Shown: positions 31,742 through 40,755, numbered from the stretch's first letter. The stretch: DNA of 48,599 nt from Nocardioides sp. (GCA_003519585.1 DOWL01000177.1:925-49523), one strand, 5' to 3'. Translations and numbers: made by a program. The notes: generated by a model from the letters alone, not told the origin.

Positions 31742-33150
31742 CACCGGTCCTTCCACTCGATGGAAACGGTCTCCGGCCGGAAGTACGGCTGACCCGGCTC
31801 CCAGCCCTTCGGCCTGCCCTTCCCGGACGGCAACAGGGTGACCTCGATCAATGCGTCGACCACGAGCCGCTGACGGTCCAGGTCGGCTGCCAGGAACGCA
31901 GCGCCGGGGTCTGGAGCGCTGGCGATGCCGTCGAGCGCGGAGCCGCTGTACGCCGCCTGCAGCTGCCCACGGACGTCCTCCAGGTCGGCGACGATGGACT
32001 TCGTCCCGGCCGCGAGCTGCTCGGCGTCGATGGTGCCTTGGGCGAACATGGTGCCGAGCTGGTTCTTCCGCTCGGTCAGCTCGGTGGCCCGCTTCTCCAG
32101 TGCCCTGATGTCGACCTCCGGCACGGACGGGGCCAGCAGGTCCGCGAGATCGGGTCGCCGGAGCCGCTCGACCACGACACCACGAACGAGGTCGTCGACC
32201 GGTTCAGCGGCCCGGGTGACGTGGGAGGCATCGCGGCACCGGTACGTCGGGATGTCACCCCTCCCCCGGTCGCCGCGAACTGTGCCGTCCTCGGCGTCGT
32301 CCCCGCAGACCGAACACCGGTAGAGCCCGCTTCCCAGCCACCGCACCGCCACGTTCGCAGTGTTCGTGCGACGGGCCGGATCGGTCAGGATCCCCACCAC
32401 GGCGCGCCACTTCTCGGGCTCGATGACGGCGGGCCACTCGGCGTCTCCGATGACCTCCCCGCGATGCTCCATCAGCCCGGCGTTCCTGGGCCGCAGGAGC
32501 ACCCTGCGCGGGGCGTCGAGCTTCCACCGGCGCCCGGTGGTGGTCGTGATGCCCTCGGCGTTCCACGCGCGCGCTACGGCCCGCACACTCTGCCCCGACA
32601 GAATCATGTCGGCTCCGACCCGGATGGCGTCGGCCTCGCGCTCGTCGAGCGTCACGCCGTCGTCGAGGTAGCCGAACGGGCGGCGCCCACCCTTCCACTT
32701 GCCGGCGTCGGCGCTGCGTTGCTTGGCCCGGTGCATCCGCTCTCGGGCATGGTCGACCTCGTACCGTGCGAACGCGCCGAGCGTGCGGGCCATGACGAGC
32801 CCCGACGGCGAGGCGAGGTCGAGGTCACCGGCCTTGACGGTGATGGTCCTGACCGCGGTGGTCTCGCACAGGGTGATGTACTCCTCGAGCTCGGCGGGCG
32901 ACCGGTGGAGTCGGTCGGTGTGCCAAACGATGACGACGTCGGTCCCACCGTTCGCGATGAGCGCCAGCAGGTCGCGGTAGCCCGGTCGCGGCTTGCCGGA
33001 GTACGCCGACAGGTCGTTGTCAGTGAGGACCTTGACCACATCGGCTCCGAGTGACGTAGCCAATTGGCGACAGTCGGCCTCTTGGGTCTGGACGCCGAGC
33101 CCGGCGCCCTCACGGTCCTTGCTGATCCGGGTGTAGATGGCTGCGCGCAT
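31741..33150 (-). CDS. Large serine integrase/recombinase
   Basis: The 469-aa enzyme integrates the element into comM. The N-terminal resolvase-type catalytic domain has the nucleophile in IYTRIS (Ser10) and the conserved arginines in VIVWHTDRLHRSP. A recombinase domain follows (PFGYLDDGVTLDEREADAIR, IVR-type helix), then a zinc ribbon (YRCSVCGDD with a second Cys and His after TYRC) and a coiled coil (LEKRATELTERKNQL). The ATG lies 28 bp from the attR core. A CATACT -10-like box 7 nt before the ATG hints at a leaderless transcript. Confidence 0.95.
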   Translation of the reverse strand: MRAAIYTRISKDREGAGLGVQTQEADCRQLATSLGADVVKVLTDNDLSAYSGKPRPGYRDLLALIANGGTDVVIVWHTDRLHRSPAELEEYITLCETTAVRTITVKAGDLDLASPSGLVMARTLGAFARYEVDHARERMHRAKQRSADAGKWKGGRRPFGYLDDGVTLDEREADAIRVGADMILSGQSVRAVARAWNAEGITTTTGRRWKLDAPRRVLLRPRNAGLMEHRGEVIGDAEWPAVIEPEKWRAVVGILTDPARRTNTANVAVRWLGSGLYRCSVCGDDAEDGTVRGDRGRGDIPTYRCRDASHVTRAAEPVDDLVRGVVVERLRRPDLADLLAPSVPEVDIRALEKRATELTERKNQLGTMFAQGTIDAEQLAAGTKSIVADLEDVRGQLQAAYSGSALDGIASAPDPGAAFLAADLDRQRLVVDALIEVTLLPSGKGRPKGWEPGQPYFRPETVSIEWKDR

Positions 33151-33177
33151 GCACTAAGTATGGCATACCACTTTGTT

Positions 33178-33184
33178 CGACCTC
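33178..33184. other. attR core (CGACCTC)
   Basis: The right junction runs from element DNA (AAGTATGGCATACCACTTTG then TT) through CGACCTC into comM (GCGATCGCG). CTTTG here mirrors CAAAG at attL with five bases on each side of the presumed crossover centre. AAGTATGGCA mirrors TGCCGTACTT of the other end in 9 of 10 positions. Confidence 0.85.
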
Positions 33185-34522
33185 GCGATCGCGATCGCCG
33201 TGCTCGGGGCAACGGGCGCGGTGCCGACCGCTGCGCTCGACGGCTTGGTCGTGATCGGCGAGCTCACCTTGGACGGCGGACTCCGCTGCGTGCCCGGAGT
33301 CCTGCCGATGGTGATGGCCGCGGCCGCGCGGGGCGTGCGGCATGTCGTCGTGCCGGAGCCTCAGGCCCACGAGGCAGCCATGGTCCCGGGCGTCGAGGTG
33401 CTGGGCATGCGGTCCCTGGCCCAAGTGGTCGCCGAACTGCGCGACGAGCCGGTCCCAGAGGCCGCGCCGGTCGCCGCCATGTCCAGCAGCAGGCTGCTGG
33501 CCTGGCGGGGTGCCGGACGGATGGACGAGGTCGATCTCGCCGACCTCGTCGGCATGGAGGACACCCGCTTCGCGGTCGAGGTCGCCGCGGCTGGCGGCCA
33601 CCACCTGTTGCTCTCGGGCCCCAAGGGTTCGGGGAAGACCAGCATCGCCGAGCGGATCCCAGGCCTGCTGCCCGACCTGACCCGCGAGGAGGCGCTCGAG
33701 CTCACCGCGGTCCATTCCCTGGCCGGTGCGCTCGAGCCCGGCGACGGGCTGCGCACCCGCCCGCCGTTCGCCTCCCCTCATCACGACGCGTCCACGGCGA
33801 GCCTGGTCGGTGGTGGCTCCGGCGCCGTTCGCCCGGGCGAGATCAGCAGGGCGCACTGCGGGGTGCTCTTGTTGGACGAGTTCCCGCTCTTCCGCGCCGA
33901 CGTCATCAACGCGCTCCGCCAACCCCTGGAGAGTGGCGACATCAGCGTCTCCAGGGCCCAGGAGTCCGTCGTCCTGCCCGCACGGTCGATCGTGGTGCTC
34001 GCGGCCAACCCGTGCCCCTGCGGTGACTACCACGCCGATGCCAGTGTCGATCGCTGCAAGTGCCGCGAGGTCCAGCGGCGCGACTACCGCCGCAAGGTGA
34101 CCGGTCCGATCACCGACCGGATCGACATCACGCGGCACCTCACGGCTGCCAGGCCCACCGCGCGACGAGATCCGCTGGCGGTGCGCGAGTCCAGCGCCGA
34201 GGTTCGCGAGCGGGTGACGGTGGCCCGCGCACGGCAGGCCGATCGGTACGCCGACGAGGCGTGGCGCCTCAACGGCCACGCCCCGGGTCCTGCGCTGGCG
34301 ACCCGATGGCCGCTCACCCCAGCAGCGGCCGCCCTGGTCGACGACCAGCTGTGGAAGGGGCGGCTCACCCGCCGCGGGGTCACCCGGGTGCATCGGCTGG
34401 CGTGGACGGTCGCCGACCTCGCCGGCGTCGACCAGCCAGGTGTCACCGAGGCCGGCGTGGCACTGCGGCTGCGCAGCGGCGAGCCGCTGCTTGCAGCCAC
34501 CCTCCGCAAGGCAGCGGGATGA
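33179..34522 (+). pseudogene. comM: comM 3' fragment (Mg-chelatase-like AAA+ ATPase)
   Basis: The remaining 445 or so codons of ComM begin at DLAIAIAVLGATGAVP. Walker A is GPKGSGKTS, Walker B is VLLLDEFPLF, and the Mg-chelatase C-terminal domain follows (ANPCPCGDYH, TDRIDITRH and RGVTRVHRLAWTVADL). A TTG at 33173 gives an open start in the integrated state, but the product would lack the N-terminal part. Its stop overlaps the dprA ATG (ATGA), so dprA normally depends on translation of comM. Confidence 0.92.
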
Positions 34523-35649
34523 GCGCCGAGCGGCTGGCGAGGCTCGCGCTCAGCAGGCTGGGCGAGCCGGGCGACCTCCGGCTCGCCCACTGGGTCACCG
34601 AGCTGGGTGCGGTGCAGTTCCACGACGCGCTTCGCGCCGGTGCTGAGCTCGACGGGCTCAACACGGAGCTCGCGGCCCGGCTGCCTTCCGTCGAGCCTGA
34701 GCGCGACCTCGAACGCGCAAGTCGGCTCGGGATCCGCTGGATCGTGCCCGGTGACGCGGAGTGGCCAGCCGCCCTCGACGACCTCGAGCACGTCGAACCA
34801 CTGCACCGGATGGGACGCGCGCCGCTCGGTCTGTGGGTCCGCGGACCGCTGCGCCTGCACGAGCTTCCTACTCCGGTTGCCGTCGTCGGAGCGCGATCAG
34901 CGACCACCTACGGCACCGACGTGGCCACCGAGCTCGCGGCCGGTCTGGCTCGCGCCGGGTCGGCGGTGATCTCGGGTGCGGCGTACGGCATCGACCAGGC
35001 GGCGCATCGCGGCGCGCTGGCCGGCGACGGCCCGACAGTCGCGGTGTTGGCCTGCGGCGTCGACCGCGCCTATCCCAGCCGCCACAAACCGCTGCTCGAC
35101 CACCTCGCCGACCACGGCGCCGTGGTCTCCGAGCTCGCGCCGGGGTGCTCCCCCACCCGGCCCCGGTTCCTGGCCCGCAATCGCGTCATCGCGGCCCTGT
35201 CCCTCGGCACGGTGGTGGTCGAGGCCGCGGTCCGCAGCGGTGCGCTCAACACCGCCAACTGGGCATCGGGCCTCAACCGGCCGGTGATGGGCGTGCCCGG
35301 GCCGGTGACCAGTGCGCCGTCCGAGGGCGTGCACCAGCTGATCCGCTCCGGCGCGGCCAGCCTGGTCACCCGGGCGACCGAGGTCCTCGAGCTCACCAGG
35401 CCGGCCGGGGAACACCTCGTGGAGCCGCTGCGTGCCCCGTCCCGGCCCCGAGACCTGCTCGGCCACGACGAACAGCGGGTGCTGGAGGCGGTGCCGCTGG
35501 TCCGGCCGGCACCCCCGGAATCGGTGGCGCGCACCGCCGGACTCGGCCTCGTCGAGGTCCGAGCATCGCTCGTGGAACTGCGTCGACGCGGGCTGGTCGA
35601 GGAGCTGCCCACCGGGTGGCGGCTCGCCGACGACGCGGATCAGGGGTGA
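34519..35649 (+). CDS. dprA: DNA-processing protein A (DprA/Smf)
   Basis: DprA loads RecA on incoming single-stranded DNA during transformation. The Rossmann-like core has AVVGARSATTYG, VISGAAYGIDQAAHRGAL, VLACGVDRAYP and FLARNRVIAALS. The C-terminal winged helix (LEAVPLVRPAPPESVARTAG) is present, giving 376 aa. ATG at 34519 overlaps the comM stop by 4 nt, so the longer frame is rejected. With comM broken upstream by the element, its transcription in this genome may need a promoter inside the comM 3' half. Confidence 0.93.
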   Translation: MSAERLARLALSRLGEPGDLRLAHWVTELGAVQFHDALRAGAELDGLNTELAARLPSVEPERDLERASRLGIRWIVPGDAEWPAALDDLEHVEPLHRMGRAPLGLWVRGPLRLHELPTPVAVVGARSATTYGTDVATELAAGLARAGSAVISGAAYGIDQAAHRGALAGDGPTVAVLACGVDRAYPSRHKPLLDHLADHGAVVSELAPGCSPTRPRFLARNRVIAALSLGTVVVEAAVRSGALNTANWASGLNRPVMGVPGPVTSAPSEGVHQLIRSGAASLVTRATEVLELTRPAGEHLVEPLRAPSRPRDLLGHDEQRVLEAVPLVRPAPPESVARTAGLGLVEVRASLVELRRRGLVEELPTGWRLADDADQG

Positions 35650-35677
35650 ACGCACGTGGAGTTCCTACTCTTGAGCA

Positions 35678-36628
35678 GTGACCGCGGAACCCGCGGCCGA
35701 GTCCGGCCCCGACGAGCTGCCCGAGCCGTTCGCACGCGTGCTCGGCGCCTACGAGCGCCACCTGAGCGCCGAGCGCGACCTGACGGTGCACACGGTGCGC
35801 GCCTACCTCGGCGACGTGGCCGGGTTGCTCGACCATGCCGCGCGGCTGGGTCTCGACGATGTCGCCGACCTCGACCTCCGGGCATTGCGCAGCTGGCTGG
35901 CCAAGCAACAGACCTTGGGGCTCTCGCGCACCACCCTGGCTCGTCGGGCGACGGCGGCGCGGGTGTTCACCGCGTGGCTGCAGCGGTCCGGCCTCGCCCC
36001 CAGAGACGCGGGCGCGACCCTGGGCTCACCCAAGGCACGACGCGCGCTGCCGCCCGTGCTCCGGACCGACGAGGCCGGCGAGCTGATCCGAGCCGCAGCC
36101 GAGCGCGCCGACGACGGCAGTCCGATCGGGGTGCGCGACATCGCGATGCTCGAACTGCTCTACGCCACCGGCATCCGGGTCGGCGAGCTCGTAGGACTCG
36201 ACATCGACGACGTCGATCGCGACCGCAACGTGGTGCGGGTGCTCGGCAAGGGGCGCAAGGAGCGCACCGTGCCGTTCGGCCACCCGGCCGCCGGCGCGCT
36301 CGACCGCTGGCTGGCCGAGGGCCGCCCGGCACTGCGGGCCGAAGGCGCCGGTGGCGCGCTGTTCCTCGGCGCCCGGGGGCGACGCATCGACCAGCGCGCC
36401 GTTCGGACCCTCGTCCACCGGCGGATCGCCGAGGTGCCCGGGGCACCCGACATCGGTCCGCACGGGCTCCGGCACACCGCCGCGACGCACCTGCTCGAGG
36501 GCGGGGCCGACCTGCGGTCGGTCCAGGAGCTGCTGGGCCACGCCTCGCTGGCGACCACCCAGCTGTACACCCACGTGACCACCGACCGGCTGCGAGCCGC
36601 CTACCGTCAGGCGCACCCGCGCGCCTGA
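35678..36628 (+). CDS. xerC: Site-specific tyrosine recombinase XerC
   Basis: XerC acts with XerD at dif to resolve chromosome dimers. The N-terminal SAM-like domain is followed by the catalytic set: Arg in [36 protein letters not shown] with the nucleophilic Tyr before THV. Length is 316 aa with a GTG start. It is 28 bp after dprA, matching the comM-dprA-xerC order of other actinobacteria. It is distinct from the serine integrase of the element. Confidence 0.92.
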   Translation: MTAEPAAESGPDELPEPFARVLGAYERHLSAERDLTVHTVRAYLGDVAGLLDHAARLGLDDVADLDLRALRSWLAKQQTLGLSRTTLARRATAARVFTAWLQRSGLAPRDAGATLGSPKARRALPPVLRTDEAGELIRAAAERADDGSPIGVRDIAMLELLYATGIRVGELVGLDIDDVDRDRNVVRVLGKGRKERTVPFGHPAAGALDRWLAEGRPALRAEGAGGALFLGARGRRIDQRAVRTLVHRRIAEVPGAPDIGPHGLRHTAATHLLEGGADLRSVQELLGHASLATTQLYTHVTTDRLRAAYRQAHPRA

Positions 36629-36650
36629 GGGTTGCGACGCTGAGCCTGGA

Positions 36651-36962
36651 TCAGGGAGCCTTCGGCAGGTCGATGTCGGCCTGGTTGAGCTCCTCGACAT
36701 TGACGTCCTTGAAGGTCAGCACCTTCACCGACTTGGCAAACCGCGCAGGCCGATACATATCCCACACCCAGGCGTCGCTCATCGAGACCTCGAAGAACAC
36801 CTCGCCGGCCTCGCTGCGCGCCTTCACGTCGACCTGGTTGCACAGGTAGAAGCGCCGATCCGTCTCGACGACGTACTTGAAGATGCCTACGACGTCGCGG
36901 TACTCGCGGTAGAGCGTGAGCTCCATCTCGGTCTCGTACTTCTCGAGATCCTCGGCGCTCAT
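36651..36962 (-). CDS. DUF2469 family protein
   Basis: The 103-aa protein begins MSAEDLEKYETEMELTLYRE and contains CNQVDVKARSEAGEVFFEVS, which is highly conserved in actinobacteria (Rv2901c family). Its role is unknown. It follows rnhB by 16 bp in the conserved lepB-rnhB-DUF2469 order and converges on xerC. Confidence 0.93.
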   Translation of the reverse strand: MSAEDLEKYETEMELTLYREYRDVVGIFKYVVETDRRFYLCNQVDVKARSEAGEVFFEVSMSDAWVWDMYRPARFAKSVKVLTFKDVNVEELNQADIDLPKAP

Positions 36963-36978
36963 GCGATACCTGGGCCGG

Positions 36979-37665
36979 TCACGAGACCGACTCTAGTCCG
37001 GCGACATCGGTCTCGAGGCCAGCGGCCCGCCGCACGTTCACGAACCGCATCCGGTGGATCGGCGAGGGGCCGTGCTCGGTCAGGGCGGCACTGTGGACGT
37101 CGGTGATGTACCCCTTGTGCGTCTTGAAGTCGTAGACCGGCCACTCGACGTCCAGCTCCGTCATGATCCGGTCGCGGGTCACCTTGGCCAGGACCGAGGC
37201 AGCCGAGATGCAGGCAGCGACCCGGTCGCCCTTCCACACCGCGAGTCCGGGGGTGCCCAGGCCGTCCACGGGGAAGCCGTCGGTGAGCACGTACGCCGGT
37301 GGCAGGTCGAGCAGCGCCACGGCCCGACGCAACGCCTCTACGTTGGCGACGTGCATCCCGAGCCGGTCGCACTCCTCGTGCGAGACGACGACCACGGACC
37401 AGGCCAGGGCCCGCCGGGTGATCTGGGCGTAGCAGCGCTCGCGCGCCTTCTCGGTGAGCAGCTTGGAGTCGGCCAGGCCGGGCACGATCCCGGCCTTGCC
37501 CGGCGGCAGGATGCAGGCCCCAGCCACCAGCGGTCCAGCGCACGCCCCGCGGCCAGCCTCGTCGACCCCGGCGATCGGGTCGATCCCGTGCCGGCGTAGG
37601 GCGCGCTCGTAGCCGTAGAGCCCGGCGTCCCGCCGGACGGTCGCCCCCCGAGGCAGTGCGCTCAC
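36979..37665 (-). CDS. rnhB: Ribonuclease HII
   Basis: RNase HII removes ribonucleotides from DNA. The active-site motif PIAGVDEAGRGACAGPLV, the helix SAASVLAKVTRD and SIHRMRFVNV-like C terminus are present. A GTG at 37665 gives 228 aa and begins 16 bp after the lepB stop; a longer frame would overlap lepB. The gene lies in the rplS-lepB-rnhB cluster. Confidence 0.93.
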   Translation of the reverse strand: MSALPRGATVRRDAGLYGYERALRRHGIDPIAGVDEAGRGACAGPLVAGACILPPGKAGIVPGLADSKLLTEKARERCYAQITRRALAWSVVVVSHEECDRLGMHVANVEALRRAVALLDLPPAYVLTDGFPVDGLGTPGLAVWKGDRVAACISAASVLAKVTRDRIMTELDVEWPVYDFKTHKGYITDVHSAALTEHGPSPIHRMRFVNVRRAAGLETDVAGLESVS

Positions 37666-37681
37666 GGTCTGACTTCCCGGG

Positions 37682-38458
37682 CTATCCGGCGTCAGGGACC
37701 TGGTCGAAGGCCCCATTGCCACCGACACCGCCGAAGTGAGAGAGCGGCCAGACCAGCGCGAAGACCTTGCCGACGATCAGGTCCGTGGAGACGAACTCGC
37801 GACCCGGCGGGCATTCGGTCTGTCCCTCGAGACACATGTGCACGGTCGAATCGGCGGAGTGCGCGCGGTTGTCGCCCATCACGAAGACATGCCCCTCGGG
37901 CACCGGTCCGGTCGACCACGAGCAGTTGCCCGTCATCGGGCCGGCGCAGGCGAGGGTGCCGTCGTCCTTGACGTAGCTGCTCTCGTCGACGGGCACGCCG
38001 TTGACCGACAGCCGGCCCTGGTCGTCGCAGCAGGTGATCGTGTCGCCCGCGATGCCGATCACCCGCTTCACCAGGTGGCCGCCCGAGGGGTAGAGACCGA
38101 TCTTCTCCAGGCCACGGGTCAAGACGTTGCCGGTATCGGCGGTCTCGGCGGGGCCGAGCCAGCCGCCGGGGTCCTCGAAGACCACGACGTCACCGCGGTC
38201 GGGCGACCCGCCACCCCAGTACGAGACCTTCTGGACCAGGATCCGGTCGTTCTTGACCAGCCCCGGCTCCATCGACTCCGAGGGGATGTAGAAGGCCTGC
38301 ACGAACAGTGCCTTCAGCACCACGGCCAACAGGACCGCGACGACCAGCAGGATCAGCGTCTCCTGCCAGACCGGGATGTGGGACCTCGTCGACCGGGATC
38401 CCTTCGCGGGAGCCTCGGGGCCGGCCGCGGCGCCGGTGTCGGCGTCCTCGATCGTCAC
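37682..38458 (-). CDS. lepB: Signal peptidase I
   Basis: The membrane-bound peptidase removes signal peptides of Sec substrates. One N-terminal transmembrane helix (ETLILLVVAVLLAVVLKALF) is followed by the catalytic serine in IPSESMEPGL and the lysine in LVKRVIGIAGD. VFVMGDNR is the box E motif. GTG at 38458 gives 258 aa. An extra cysteine-containing loop (TCCDDQ, CAGPMTGNCSW) is inserted in the extracellular domain. Confidence 0.94.
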   Translation of the reverse strand: MTIEDADTGAAAGPEAPAKGSRSTRSHIPVWQETLILLVVAVLLAVVLKALFVQAFYIPSESMEPGLVKNDRILVQKVSYWGGGSPDRGDVVVFEDPGGWLGPAETADTGNVLTRGLEKIGLYPSGGHLVKRVIGIAGDTITCCDDQGRLSVNGVPVDESSYVKDDGTLACAGPMTGNCSWSTGPVPEGHVFVMGDNRAHSADSTVHMCLEGQTECPPGREFVSTDLIVGKVFALVWPLSHFGGVGGNGAFDQVPDAG

Positions 38459-38483
38459 GGGTCGAAGTGTAGGTCGGCCGTGA

Positions 38484-38834
38484 TCAGGCCTCCCGGCGCT
38501 CCTTGATCTTGGCGGCCTTCCCACGCAGGTTGCGCAGGTAGTAGAGCTTCGCCCGGCGGACGTCACCGCGGGTCACGACCTCGATCTGCTCGAAGATCGG
38601 GGAGTTGAGGGGGAAGGTGCGCTCGACGCCGACGCCGAAGGAGACCTTCCGGACGGTGAAGGTGCGGCCCACGCCCGACCCGTGGATGCGGATCACGACG
38701 CCCTGGAAGACCTGGATCCGAGAGCGGTTGCCCTCGACGACCTTCACGTGGACCTTGATGGTGTCGCCGGCGCGGAAGGCGGGAACGTCGTCGCGCTTCA
38801 GGGCGGTGCCGAGTTCGGCAATCACGTTGCTCAT
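38484..38834 (-). CDS. rplS: Ribosomal protein L19
   Basis: L19 lies at the 30S-50S interface. The 116-aa product has the full conserved sequence ([20 protein letters not shown] and [17 protein letters not shown]). ATG at 38834 has AGGAG 6 nt upstream. Upstream, 161 bp of untranslated DNA contain competing hairpin segments that could control its translation. Confidence 0.97.
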   Translation of the reverse strand: MSNVIAELGTALKRDDVPAFRAGDTIKVHVKVVEGNRSRIQVFQGVVIRIHGSGVGRTFTVRKVSFGVGVERTFPLNSPIFEQIEVVTRGDVRRAKLYYLRNLRGKAAKIKERREA

Positions 38835-38851
38835 GTGCTGCTCCTCGCGAG

Positions 38852-38976
38852 TGCCACAGGTCAGCCGCGGAATCGGATGTGGATCATGGAGTTGAGAGGT
38901 GGTGCAGAGCCGCCGGCCTCGGGTTCCCCTGTGGCAGAGTCCCGGCCGTCTGGGCCAAGGAGCGAGTCTGCCACAG
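38852..38976 (-). promoter_or_regulatory. Candidate rplS leader with mutually exclusive hairpins
   Basis: On the minus strand CTGTGGCAGA (segment 1) pairs perfectly over 10 bp with TCTGCCACAG (segment 2; 38929-38938). A third segment, CTGTGGCA (38852-38859), can instead pair with segment 2 and lies 7 nt before the AGGAG of rplS. Two alternative folds, one adjacent to the ribosome site, are the form of an L19 autoregulatory leader. The pairing is visible but regulation is inferred. Confidence 0.5.
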
Positions 38977-38995
38977 CGGCCGGGCCCAGACCCAA

Positions 38996-40165
38996 TCACA
39001 GACGCTTGGTCAGGAGCACTGCCAGCGGGGGCGCGTCGAGGTCGGTGCGGACGCGGTAGCCGGCCTTCTTGTACATCCGGATGTTGTCGGTGCTCCGCGC
39101 CCCCGTGAAGAGGCGGTACGACGTCGCCTCGGGCGCCGCCACCGACTCGATGTGGGCCAGCAGCGCGCGGCCCAGGCCGCGGCCCTGGAGGTCGGGCGCG
39201 ACCATGACCCGGCCGATCGCCCAGGCGAAACCGCGACCAGAGCCCTCGACCGGCTCCAGACGCCCGCGCACCGCGCCCACGAGCCGGCCTTCGCTGCGCA
39301 CCACCCAGGTCGACCAGTCGCGCATCCAGTCCAGTACGTCGTCGAGTGATTCGTGCAGCGCCGGGATGTCGGCCAGGCTGTCGTTGGCCAGCGCCTCCTG
39401 GACCCAGCAGGCGCGCTGCAGGGTGAGCAGCTCCCCGGCGTCGCCAGGCACGGCGGGCACGATCTCCCAGGAGGTCGCGGCGGCGCTGGCATGGAGAAGG
39501 TCGGGCCGGCGCTGCGCCGTACGCCGCCGCGCGGCCTCGGTCCGCCACTGCGAGATCGCCGCGTGGTCGCCGGACAGCAGGACCGGCGGCACGTCGAGGC
39601 CAAGCCAGGAGGCCGGCCGGGTGTAGACGGGGTACTCCAGCAGTCCGTCCGCGTGGGACTCCTCCACCAGAGAGGCCGCGTTGCCCATGAATCCGGGCAG
39701 CAGCCGGACCACCGCCTCGGTGATCGCCAGCGCCGCGACCTCGCCGCCGTTGAGGACGTAGTCACCCAGCGAGACCTCTACCACCTCGGCGCGGGTCGCG
39801 GCGTGGTGCAGCACACGCTGGTCGATGCCCTCGTAGCGGCCGCAGAGGAAGACCAGCCGCTCCCGAGCCGCCAGTTCCCGGGCCAGGGTCTCGCTGAACG
39901 GCGTACCGGACGGGGTCGGCACGACGATCGTCGCGCCGTCGATGTCGAGCGCGTCGAACGCCTCGCCGAACGGCTCGGGCTTCAGCACCATCCCGGCGCC
40001 GCCGCCGAACGGCGCGTCGTCGACGGTGCGGTGCCGGTCGTGGGTCCAGCGACGCAGGTCGTGGACCTGCACCTCCAGCAGCCCCTTCTCGGCCGCCTTG
40101 CCGGTGAGCGACTGCTGCAGCGGTGCGAAGTAGTCGGGGAAGATCGTCAGGTAGTCGAGCCTCAC
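38996..40165 (-). CDS. trmD: TrmD-GNAT fusion: tRNA guanine-37 N1-methyltransferase with acetyltransferase domain
   Basis: Residues 1 to about 225 form TrmD, which methylates G37 of tRNAs ([25 protein letters not shown], and the knot [11 protein letters not shown]). From about residue 235 a GNAT acetyltransferase domain follows, with the acetyl-CoA loop [15 protein letters not shown] and the C-terminal [11 protein letters not shown]. The two are one continuous 389-residue frame. GTG start overlaps the rimM stop (GTGA). The GNAT substrate is unknown. Confidence 0.93.
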   Translation of the reverse strand: MRLDYLTIFPDYFAPLQQSLTGKAAEKGLLEVQVHDLRRWTHDRHRTVDDAPFGGGAGMVLKPEPFGEAFDALDIDGATIVVPTPSGTPFSETLARELAARERLVFLCGRYEGIDQRVLHHAATRAEVVEVSLGDYVLNGGEVAALAITEAVVRLLPGFMGNAASLVEESHADGLLEYPVYTRPASWLGLDVPPVLLSGDHAAISQWRTEAARRRTAQRRPDLLHASAAATSWEIVPAVPGDAGELLTLQRACWVQEALANDSLADIPALHESLDDVLDWMRDWSTWVVRSEGRLVGAVRGRLEPVEGSGRGFAWAIGRVMVAPDLQGRGLGRALLAHIESVAAPEATSYRLFTGARSTDNIRMYKKAGYRVRTDLDAPPLAVLLTKRL

Positions 40166-40755
40166 CCGGATGCACCCGGATCCGCATCGTCCGGGAGCGG
40201 TGCGACCAGCCCCGGACGGTCGGCGATCACCACCCGGCCGCCAGCGAGATCGACGTGGGGCACCAGCGCCTTCACGAAGGGGACCAACGCCTCGCGCCGC
40301 TCGGGGGTGGTGATCCGGAGCAGGTCCTGAGCGCCGCCGTGGACCAGGCCGGCGACGGTGCCCAGGGCGGTGCCGTGCTCGTCGTAGGCGGCCAGCCCCA
40401 CCAGCTGGTGGTCGTAGAACTCGTCGGGGTCCTCAGGCGACTCGTCGGCCGGGATGGAGGCGTGCAGGACGATGCCGCGAGCCGACTCGGCCGCGGTGCG
40501 ATCGGGCACCTCCTCGAGCCGCACGAGGAGCACCGACTGGTGCCATCGGGAGTCCGCGACCGTCACCTGCCGCAGAGACGACGCCGAGCCCGGCGGAGGC
40601 TCGGCGCGCAGCGTGCTGCCGCGCGCGAACCTCCGCTCGGGCTCGTCAGTGCGTACGTCGACCGTGACCTCGCCGCGCAGGCCGTGCGGTTTGCCGATCC
40701 GGCCGACGACGACCTCGACGTCGGGACCAGGGCCGTCAGCGGCGCCGGTCGACAT
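40162..40755 (-). CDS. rimM: Ribosome maturation factor RimM
   Basis: RimM assists 30S maturation by binding S19. The N-terminal VVVGRIGKPHGLRGEVTV and the PRC-barrel domain (DEFYDHQLVGLAAYDE) are present; 197 aa. ATG at 40755 overlaps khpA by 20 nt. Order rpsP-khpA-rimM-trmD is conserved. Confidence 0.94.
   Translation of the reverse strand: MSTGAADGPGPDVEVVVGRIGKPHGLRGEVTVDVRTDEPERRFARGSTLRAEPPPGSASSLRQVTVADSRWHQSVLLVRLEEVPDRTAAESARGIVLHASIPADESPEDPDEFYDHQLVGLAAYDEHGTALGTVAGLVHGGAQDLLRITTPERREALVPFVKALVPHVDLAGGRVVIADRPGLVAPLPDDADPGASG

Larger units (their letters stand above)
22963..33184. mobile_element. 10.2-kb serine-integrase element inserted in comM
   Basis: The element is bounded by two copies of CGACCTC (22963-22969 and 33178-33184) that also form the shared core between the two comM halves. 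It carries a large serine integrase adjacent to the right end and an excisionase-like HTH gene adjacent to the left end. A phage-type gene cluster reads leftward from 33150 to 24171, and three coupled small genes read rightward from 23324. The genes overlap by 1 to 4 bases nearly throughout and show no frameshifts. I see a tape-measure protein but no terminase, portal, capsid, other tail or lysis genes, so it is not a complete prophage. Confidence 0.92.

Noticed and set aside
22963..33184. Complete prophage
   Set aside because: No terminase, portal, capsid, head-tail connector, baseplate, lysin or holin is visible, and 10.2 kb is too short for a siphovirus with this tape measure.
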